64,000 bases of DNA. Source: Exophiala sp. HKRS030 (Eukaryota > Ascomycota > Eurotiomycetes > Chaetothyriales > Herpotrichiellaceae). Location of the stretch: positions 1,178,001-1,242,000 of the forward strand of contig JAHWDD010000004.1 in assembly GCA_023897205.1 (NCBI GenBank). Direction: 5' to 3'. How positions within the stretch are numbered: the stretch's first letter is position 1; each line of letters starts with the position of its first letter. Both the position numbers and the translations under genes were made by a program. The notes under the pieces were generated by a model. That model did no database searches and was not told the DNA's origin. It saw only the letters and a program-made list of their open reading frames with translations. Shown here piece by piece: positions 56,963 through 64,000 of the stretch.

Positions 56963-58687
56963 TTAGTGCAATTTATTCTTGCTCAGCATCCATGTCAGCA
57001 AATCGACCTTGGTCACTACAGCAACTGGCTTCATGACCGGAACTTTCCCAGACGTTGAGCTCGCCCCTGGCTCTCTTTCCGTAACGATAGCTGCGCTTTG
57101 CCATTCGAAGAACCGGTTCAGCGCACTCAGCGGTGTATTCACCGTGATCTCGACAAAATGTCGCCTCTTCTTGGGTGGGTGTCCCTTGGGCTCTTGTGCT
57201 TCTGGTTTCTCGCTCATCTCACTCGAGAAACTGCCCAAATCGGACGAAGTCAAGTCACTGAAGTCGTTGTGATCGATGGTGACTTCACTGATATTGCCAA
57301 AGTCAAACATGACATCGGATACTGGTGAGTCTGCGCTTGCTCGGCCGTGACTGATGCGAGACAGTAGGTTTCCCAGTGTCACGAGTCCGACCAAGCGCCG
57401 GCCCTTCGGAGCGAGCACAGGAAGTTGATCGAAGCCTTTGTCGCGCATCGTTTCGATGGCAGAAATGCAAGGCTGATCGGAAGTGACCGTCTGGACAGGC
57501 TTGAGCCGGAGGTCTCGAACTCGTGCCCCTTTGAATTGGTCATTCGGCTTGATGCTGTCTCGTCGTGAGATGTGTGGCGATCCTGGTACCGCCTCACGCT
57601 CTGGAGGTGGTGTGGGCGGCAGGAGATCATTAGCGGCCAGCCAATCGTCGTCCACAAACTTCGACAGGTATGATCGGATACTATCTGGCAGGATGGCCAC
57701 AATAACGTCGTCCTTGCCTAATTTCAATTCTCTCGCAGCTGCTACAGTCGCTGCAATGGCAGAACCGCTGCTTCCTCCGGCAAGAAGACCTTCTTCTGCT
57801 ATTAGTCGTCGAGCATAGTAGAAGGATTCTCTATCATCTGTCTTGTACCATTTATCCACCAACTTCTGATCAAGGACATCAGGGATGAAATCGTAGCCTA
57901 TACCCTCAACCTTGTATGGCTGATTGGAGAATTCATCATTCAGTTGAGACGGAAGAGCCAGGATCGAGCCTTGAGGATCAGCTGCGATGATCTTGATATT
58001 CTTGTTGTGCTTGTGCAGACCCCGTGCCAAACCAGTAATTGTTCCGCCGGTGCCCGCTCCTGCAACAATGGCAGTGATTGTGCCGTTGGTTTGCTCCCAG
58101 ACCTCTTCCGCGGTTCCCAATTCGTGCGCCAGTGGGTTGTCCGGGTTCCCATATTGATCCAGGATGTGAGCGTTTGGCAGCTCCTTTTCCAATCTCTTCG
58201 CCACTCCAATATGTGATTCTGGGCTATCAAAGGCCGCTTGTGTAGGGGTCCGGATGATGGTGGCGTTGAGGGCTTTGAGGACAGCGACCTTTTCAGCCGA
58301 CATCTTCTCCGGAAGGGTGATGATGGTCTTGTAGCCTTTGATGGCAGCAACAAGAGCGAGGCCTATACCACTAGGGTCTATGTCAGTCTGTCTTCCCTTT
58401 CAGTCTCTGCCTCGGGTAGGATGCACCTACGTGTTCCCGCTGGTTGGCTCGATGAGAGTGTCACCAGGCTTTATGCGACCCGACTTCTCAGCCTCTTCGA
58501 TCATGCGCAGAGCTATCCGATCCTTGACGCTCCCTCCAGCATTGAAGAACTCGCATTTTGCATACACAGTGGCCTCGATCCCGAGGGACTGCGGGATTTT
58601 TTGTAGGCGAACGAGGGGTGTGCGACCGATTAGTTCCAAAGCAGAGGCATGCGTGCCCTGCGCGTGGAATCGATTGTCTCCGGCCAT
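56963..58687 (-). CDS. CYS4: Cystathionine beta-synthase
   Basis: Two exons, 58687-58431 and 58370-56963, 554 aa. The PLP-lysine motif GGSVKDRIA has Lys55, followed by PTSGNTGIGLAL across the intron and [14 protein letters not shown] for phosphate binding. The C-terminal half carries a CBS pair: [25 protein letters not shown] through [12 protein letters not shown], and [14 protein letters not shown] through [16 protein letters not shown]. An acidic Ser/Glu-rich insert separates them. The enzyme condenses serine with homocysteine in the transsulfuration route. It lacks the heme-binding extension of animal enzymes, as is normal in fungi. ATG 58687 starts [11 protein letters not shown], close to the family start. 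Confidence 0.95.
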
Positions 58688-59424
58688 TCTGAACTACTGG
58701 ATGTGATGGACGGTCGAGTCTTCGAGTCAAAGGAAAAGTGTTAAGAAAAAGTCAAAGTTTGTGTGTCTTGGTGTCTTTGCACCAAATCAGTGTTTAACAA
58801 AACATGACGAACTATCAACTGATGGTCGCGGCTTGTCAGCCGTTGATAACCGCAGCATTATTGAACCCCCGCACGAGGGTAATGAGTCCCTTACCTATCT
58901 AGATACCTAAGGCACCTAATATAAGGTATATAATACGTGTGCCATGTTGCCCCCCGAGCGCAACCATATTATCTGAAGATATTATATTATGGCTTCGTCA
59001 GCCTTTTGCAGCGTTCTACCTTTCTTATGATCGCATGGCTATAGTCTCTATGGAGTACTCGTACAGTCCCCGTGAATAGAGAGAGGAGATGCCCCTCTTT
59101 CCTTGTACAGTATTAGTCCATGTCTAGGTTGTTGTTCGGCCCCTCCTCGTTCGGACCCCGCGCCCTTCGAGGATGGGTTACGAGTATCAGGCCGGCTCTT
59201 TTGTTGCATTGTAGACGTTTTCTACACGTACTCGAGTAGGAATCTTTCCACGGAGACTTGTATATATAGTGGATAAGGTCTCCGAGAGGTGTGATTTCTG
59301 TGTGGTAAGAAGCATCTGTCACGTTCCGGCCTGTCGGATCTGTACAATAAATGTACGAATACGGAGTATCAAGTGGTTGATAAATGACACTGAAGACTTG
59401 GTACAGACGGAGTGCAAGGACAAG
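58688..59424. other. Divergent intergenic region with TATA-like box
   Basis: About 0.74 kb between the cystathionine beta-synthase gene (-) and the SDR gene (+). TATATATA-like sequence at 59259-59269 may serve the SDR gene and a TACGGAGTA word is at 59360-59368. No other gene is recognised. Confidence 0.4.
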
Positions 59425-60303
59425 ATGTCATATCCCTCGTTCACAAAAACATACCACCACTCATCTTACCCAGCCATCAGTCCTTCGAGGCCAGAGCTAT
59501 CGGTCAAGGACAAGACGGTGATCGTGACGGGAGCTGGCGATGGAAGCATCGGCGGGACGGTGGCTTTGTCGTTCGCGCGAGCCGGAGCAAAGAAGATTGC
59601 CCTGATCGCCAGGACCGAGACTTCGCTCGAGGCGACAAAGGCCAAAATTGCAGAGGCGTTTCCCGACGCCGAAGTCATGGTCGTCACGGCCGACGTGTCG
59701 AGGGCAGAAAGTGTGGGAATGGCCGCGCACAGCATACGAGCCGGCCTGGGAGCTTGGGACGTCTTTGCCCACTGTGCCGCCGTCGCACCCACGCACACCA
59801 CCATCGCCGGCGCCGACGAGGACGAATGGTGGCACGCTTTCGAGATCAACACGAGATTTTCGTCGCATTTTGCAAAACATTTCTTGCCCAAGTGTCGCCC
59901 GGGAGCCACCTACATCGGCACCAACGCTGGAGCGTGTTACCTTCCCGCGACCAAGTTTCCCAAAAGCTCGGCGTACTGTGCGTCGAAGCTCGCCACGGCC
60001 AAGCTGGACGAGTTCCTCGCCGCCGAGAACCCTCAGTTGCGCGTCTTCACCGTCCACCCGGGAGTCGTCGAGACCAATATGACGAAGGGTTTCATCGGGT
60101 CCAGACGCTCAGGCGTCGTCCTGGACGACGCCGAACTGGTGGGAGATTTCATGGTGTGGCTGGTCTCACCGGAATCAGAGTTTCTGAGGGGTAGGTACGT
60201 GTGGTGCAACTGGGACGTCGAGGAGATGATTGCCAAAAAGGCAGAGATCGAGAACAACCCGACCCTCTTGACTATGACGCTGGGTGGCTGGCCCTTTCAG
60301 TAA
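59425..60303 (+). CDS. Short-chain dehydrogenase/reductase
   Basis: A single exon of 292 aa. The open frame runs upstream to 59269, but the ATG at 59425 (MSYPSFTKTYHHSSYP) gives a normal start before the SDR core. The cofactor motif is TGAGDGSIGG and the catalytic pair is YCASK (SAYCASKLATAKLDE). HPGVVETNM and a late RGRYVWCNWDVEEM with a WPF C-terminus are usual in a fungal SDR group of unknown substrate. There is no signal peptide. The gene is convergent with the following hydrolase. Confidence 0.83.
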   Translation: MSYPSFTKTYHHSSYPAISPSRPELSVKDKTVIVTGAGDGSIGGTVALSFARAGAKKIALIARTETSLEATKAKIAEAFPDAEVMVVTADVSRAESVGMAAHSIRAGLGAWDVFAHCAAVAPTHTTIAGADEDEWWHAFEINTRFSSHFAKHFLPKCRPGATYIGTNAGACYLPATKFPKSSAYCASKLATAKLDEFLAAENPQLRVFTVHPGVVETNMTKGFIGSRRSGVVLDDAELVGDFMVWLVSPESEFLRGRYVWCNWDVEEMIAKKAEIENNPTLLTMTLGGWPFQ

Positions 60304-60581
60304 TCAAGGAGCTGGAGGTGACGCTCATGCTGTCGTATGCAGCAAGTGGGTGTCAAGTGTCAAGCGTTAATCATTGAACCAATACTCTGAAGAGATACCA
60401 GGGCCGCGAGCTTGTCAATATCTTTACTCTGTATGCAGCATGAACTTTTTCCCGGGACAATTGAACATAACAGCTGTCGAAAAGTGGACTTTGTACGAAA
60501 CATCTATTTTTCGATATCCTTGACCCCTCCTGACCTCTTTCTCCATCTCCAGACCTTTCATTTACCCTTCTCTACAAAGCC

Positions 60582-61445
60582 TTATGCATCCAGGAACTCA
60601 TTGACCAGCCTAGAAAACTGCCCGTGATACTCATTCAAGAAGCCATGTCCACTGTCCGCGTACAAGTGCAACTGCGCGTCCGAATTGACCAACCTCTTCC
60701 ACAACAATATACTGTTCTCCGTCGCGACGAGCACGTCTTTGCTACCGTTGGCCACCAACACGGGGACCTTGATCTGGTCGAGTCGGTCGTAGGTCGCCTC
60801 TTCGCGGTGGTCACCCGAGAAAAACCGCTGCAGGGCCTCAATCTGGTTTTGCATACCCTGGCCGCGCAGTAGAGGTGCGCGATTCGGGCGGGCGTTCGCC
60901 ATGCGCTGAACCCACTGTTCGGCCAGAGCTTGCTTCTTCTCGGACTGGGTGAAGAAGGTATGTTTGAGCCCGGCATGGTGCTCGTCAAAGGTGGATCCAC
61001 CGGCAACTTCGACAATGTATTTTGGGTCACTCGGCACAACACCCTCGCCGGCCGAGGGGCCAGAGCCGGCGATGATCAACCGTTGAACGAGGCCCGGTGC
61101 TTGCAGGGCCATGAGTTGCCCCACGAAGCCGCCCATGGAGAAGCCGAGAACGTCGAGCTTGTTGATTCCCAGGGCGTGGGCGACGTCGATGATGGCGGTG
61201 GCCCAGTCGGCGAAGCGCGTTGGCACTTCACCCTCGCTAAGACCGACGCCCGTGCTGTCCACCAGAAGAATCGGACGCACGGCTGCCAGAGGGTTGATGA
61301 GCGCCGGATCCCACCAGTCCATGTTGCCTCTGAAATGGACGTGGAGGAAGAGAGGGGTGCCAGAAGACTGTCCAAAAAGGCGGTAAGCATGTTTGACGCC
61401 CTTGACGGTGATGTATTGCGTCTGTGCAGTCTCGTACGTAGACAT
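60582..61445 (-). CDS. Alpha/beta hydrolase (epoxide hydrolase/haloperoxidase-like fold)
   Basis: A single exon of 287 aa, ATG at 61445. Oxyanion region FLHVHFRGNMDWWDP, nucleophile elbow GFSMGG (Ser about residue 106), acid near GSKDVLVA and a C-terminal catalytic His in DSGHGFLNEY form the usual Abhydrolase_1 triad. The HVHFRG replaces the common HGxxG. The substrate is unknown; C-C bond hydrolases, esterases and non-heme haloperoxidase-like proteins share this pattern. No signal peptide. Confidence 0.83.
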   Translation of the reverse strand: MSTYETAQTQYITVKGVKHAYRLFGQSSGTPLFLHVHFRGNMDWWDPALINPLAAVRPILLVDSTGVGLSEGEVPTRFADWATAIIDVAHALGINKLDVLGFSMGGFVGQLMALQAPGLVQRLIIAGSGPSAGEGVVPSDPKYIVEVAGGSTFDEHHAGLKHTFFTQSEKKQALAEQWVQRMANARPNRAPLLRGQGMQNQIEALQRFFSGDHREEATYDRLDQIKVPVLVANGSKDVLVATENSILLWKRLVNSDAQLHLYADSGHGFLNEYHGQFSRLVNEFLDA

Positions 61446-62845
61446 GTTGCTCGATTAAGCGTAGATTGTTTTTCTTCTATGAGAAAACTGGTTTTTGTGT
61501 GAACTTGCTGAGCTGATACGAGTAGTCACTGGAAATTCCATGGACATTGGCTATATCTGAGCATTAATATACTATTCAGCGACACGAACATTTCGCTTCT
61601 CATGGTACTGAATGGGATTATTTGAAATCGAACCTGACAAACCATAGCCATGAGGCCAATTCGGTGTTGTAGAAGCAACTGCTGGTAGGTGATTGTTCGT
61701 GGATGACACGATGCTCATTGGTCCTTGAGAAATTTCCTAATGCGGTGCGTGATGAGGTTCTCAAAAACTCTCATTGGACCTGCACATTTGCAGAGCCAGA
61801 CAATACGAGTAAGAGCAGGTGTTATTTGGTAAATCTCCTGCAGCACGAACAATTGGACGCGTTTCTCTGCTGTGACCAAGTACTCACTAGGGCTGCATGG
61901 TGAATTCCGCTTCCTGACCAGCATTCGCAGGTGGTACCAAATCACCAACTCATATTTCTCTTTGTCACAACAATGGTTCATCATCATTATGTCGCACCAA
62001 ATGGGCAAAAGTGCAGTCTCAATATCTGCACTAGACTAGCAGCAATCACAATCTCCATAACGATCATATGCCCTGCGAGGATTTTCAGGCTATTGGGATC
62101 TGTCGACACTCCCCTCCATAGTCGTATTTGTTTGGACTTGGTTATGAAAAATCACCGGCTCGGCACAATAAACATTTCGACATCCTGCGTCATAGTGTCG
62201 ATATCGAGTCGATTGAGCACTCCGTGCCGAGTTTAGTCGAACATTAGCGAGACGTCGAGGGACACTATCATGTGGAGATTCACGTACAAGGTACAATTTT
62301 CTCCCGGAGAGCGGTTTGGACGGAACACATAGTAATGTCCTCTTATGAGGTAAGTCGAGAGGAAGGGGACAGAAGGTGGTCTAGGCGTCCACACCAAAAT
62401 TGTACGCCGTACTGTACTCCCACAGGCCTGTGGCTTTGCCTATTGTCAGCCCCAGATGGCCCCATAGTTGTTAGCGAGCCCTGGCCACGGACGATCCTCC
62501 GATCGCCTACATTTCGTGGTTCACCAAGTTGGTGAGCCTTACCCCCAATTTCAGCTCCATCGTCTTCGCCGACGACACCAGCAGCAAGGTCCGCACCTAT
62601 TCCAAGAACCGTAAGATGATGCTAGTAGGTATCCGGGGCGTCTTAGACACCCATCGAGTGACGACATCCAGGCAATAGTGTTACTGGGCCACTGCGTCCT
62701 GAAAAGTGGGAGTATTGTTCCATGTCCATGTGACGGGAGCATCCAGTCCTGATGAAATCTACAAAAGGTAGGGTTGTTCGCTGAGAGAAGGCGTGGCCTA
62801 TGCCTTCCTTGTTGACTCGCTAATCCCATCTCTCACGCTCTCACG
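61446..62845. other. Long intergenic region, no gene recognised
   Basis: About 1.4 kb upstream of the protease gene. Short frames on both strands, for example 61703-61903 (+) and 62551-62829 (-), lack family resemblance and conserved splice sites. It may hold decayed sequence; I found no terminal repeats. Confidence 0.4.
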
Positions 62846-64000
62846 ATGAAGCACCTCGTCCTACTCTCCGGCATCTTTACACTTGGTTTGGCCAAGACAG
62901 TCCATTTTGATTTCTGGAAGGCGAAAGTCGTTCCTAAATCATCCCTATCTCGTCGTGACAACGATGACTTTAGCGATCCCCTCCATGGCGACTATCACAA
63001 AGTTCAATACTACACCAATGTGACCATTGGCACTCCAGGCCAACCGATTGCCCTTCAGCTCGATACGGGAAGCAGTGACGCCTGGGTACCCTCGATAGAC
63101 GCGGAGGCTTGTGCAGATGATGGCTGCAGTGATTTCGGTGCCTTTGACAAGAACGCTTCTTCGACCTATCGCTTGATCAAAGATAAAGCAGGGACGTTCT
63201 TGATTGTATACGGCGATTTATCGTATTCCACTGGCGACTATTTTACCGATGTCCTATCCTTCAACAAGAACATTACCTTGAAGAACACGACCATGGCATT
63301 GGCCAACGCCACGGCCCTTACTGAAGGAATCATGGGCATTGGCCTCCGATCCAACGAAGCAAGTCTCCTATACGACAAGCCATTCTCTTTCCCTACTGTT
63401 CCAGAACAACTTCGGAACCAAGGTCACATCGACCGGGTTGCGTACTCGTTGTATCTCGACTCGTATGACGACAACACCGGTTCTATCTTGTTTGGAGGCA
63501 TCGATCCTTCCAAATATACCGGCGAACTCCTTGCTCTTCCACTGTCCAAAGATGACGAAGGCAACTATACAGAACTCTCAGTTGCACTGACCCAAATATC
63601 AATTCACGATGGCAACAGCACTCGCCCTCTGGCAGGGACTAAATTCAATACACCTGCGCTTCTCGACTCTGGCACGACTGACTCGTATCTACCACAAGAC
63701 ATTTTCGATGCTCTGTCGGCAGGCCTCGGTGCAACGAAGGATAAGACTACTGGTTTTGCCTACGTCCCTTGTGCCTACCGCAAAAGCAATGTTTCGGTCA
63801 TCTACACTTTTGGAGGAAAAGACGGCGTCAATGTGTCAGTACCGCTGTCCGAGCTGATTGCCGAACAGATTGAGGACGATTCTGCGTACGAAAATGGTAC
63901 TCCGGCATGCTCACTGAACTTTGACGGTACTGACGACGCGAATGGTGTTATTCTCGGTGATAGTTTCCTAAGATCTGCATACGTGGTGTACGATCTGGAG
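62846..64000 (+). CDS. Secreted pepsin-type aspartic protease (5' part, runs off the window)
   Basis: The frame opens at ATG 62846 and is still open at the window end (385 codons seen). The signal peptide is MKHLVLLSGIFTLGLA; a short propeptide ends near SSLSRRDNDD, a possible dibasic Kex2-type cleavage site. The first catalytic Asp is in QLDTGSSDAW (residue 73) and the second in LLDSGTTDSYLP, so both lobes are present. GIMGIGL and VILGDSFLRSAYVVYDLE are usual pepsin-family segments. The pattern, with many N-glycosylation sequons, fits yapsin/Sap/OpsB-like fungal proteases that are secreted or GPI-anchored; the C-terminus that would tell lies outside the window. Confidence 0.92.
   Translation, partial: MKHLVLLSGIFTLGLAKTVHFDFWKAKVVPKSSLSRRDNDDFSDPLHGDYHKVQYYTNVTIGTPGQPIALQLDTGSSDAWVPSIDAEACADDGCSDFGAFDKNASSTYRLIKDKAGTFLIVYGDLSYSTGDYFTDVLSFNKNITLKNTTMALANATALTEGIMGIGLRSNEASLLYDKPFSFPTVPEQLRNQGHIDRVAYSLYLDSYDDNTGSILFGGIDPSKYTGELLALPLSKDDEGNYTELSVALTQISIHDGNSTRPLAGTKFNTPALLDSGTTDSYLPQDIFDALSAGLGATKDKTTGFAYVPCAYRKSNVSVIYTFGGKDGVNVSVPLSELIAEQIEDDSAYENGTPACSLNFDGTDDANGVILGDSFLRSAYVVYDLE

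Overview
The window is nuclear DNA of a filamentous ascomycete (Pezizomycotina). Genes are dense, most are split by one to six introns of about 45-150 nt, and the set includes fungus-specific families: Zn2Cys6 and C2H2/Fungal_trans regulators, a siderophore-iron MFS transporter, Som1 and a sphingolipid delta-8 desaturase. I cannot fix the order from sequence alone; a eurotiomycete/chaetothyrialean-type genome fits but is inference. No virus, transposon with coding capacity, CRISPR array, rRNA or convincing tRNA was seen.

Layout. (1) 1.0-3.9 kb: a DJ-1/PfpI protein (-) and an HSL-type alpha/beta hydrolase (+). (2) 4.8-18.1 kb: a compact metabolite cluster. A six-exon minus-strand gene encodes an isocyanide synthase (DIT1/PvcA family) that runs without a stop into a PDR-type ABC nucleotide-binding domain. 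Divergent from it is an NRPS-like gene (adenylation - carrier protein - BAHD-type transferase). Downstream are a DHA2 drug-exporter-type MFS gene and a siderophore-transporter-family MFS gene. The A-T-transferase protein plus the isocyanide synthase correspond to parts that are joined in one polypeptide in the CrmA-type enzymes of Aspergillus fumigatus. The three promoter regions carry repeated TGCTCA/TGAGCA cores, including an exact TGTGCTCA and a 14-mer shared by both transporter promoters, as expected for Mac1/MacA-type copper-starvation control. (3) 19.8-28.5 kb: oxidoreductases (a frameshifted zinc alcohol dehydrogenase, a Gfo/Idh/MocA protein, an SDR, an enoyl-reductase-like MDR) and a Zn2Cys6 regulator. 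(4) 28.5-38.4 kb: an amino-acid/GABA-type permease broken by an in-frame TAG, a Baeyer-Villiger-type monooxygenase with a (CA)34 repeat inside a GC-AG intron, a double-finger C2H2/Fungal_trans regulator and a PRISE-like reductase, together a plausible small catabolic or tailoring cluster. (5) 38.7-58.7 kb: conserved housekeeping genes: MAD2, the RNA polymerase III largest subunit, TAF8, SOM1, an XRCC2-like RecA-fold protein, a sphingolipid delta-8 desaturase, an ATP-grasp ligase, a secreted App1-type (DUF2183) protein and cystathionine beta-synthase. (6) 59.4-64 kb: an SDR, an alpha/beta hydrolase and the 5' part of a secreted pepsin-type protease that runs off the end.

How the parts work together: in the cluster at 4.8-18.1 kb the synthase would make an amino-acid-derived isocyanide, the NRPS-like enzyme would activate it and pass it to an alcohol acceptor by the BAHD domain, and the two transporters would move the metal-binding product or its complex. 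The fused ABC domain keeps Walker A but has lost the catalytic glutamate and the H-loop histidine and has no membrane domain, so a regulatory or scaffolding role, or decay, is more likely than transport. All exon borders were read by eye from splice consensus and family continuity; no search was run.
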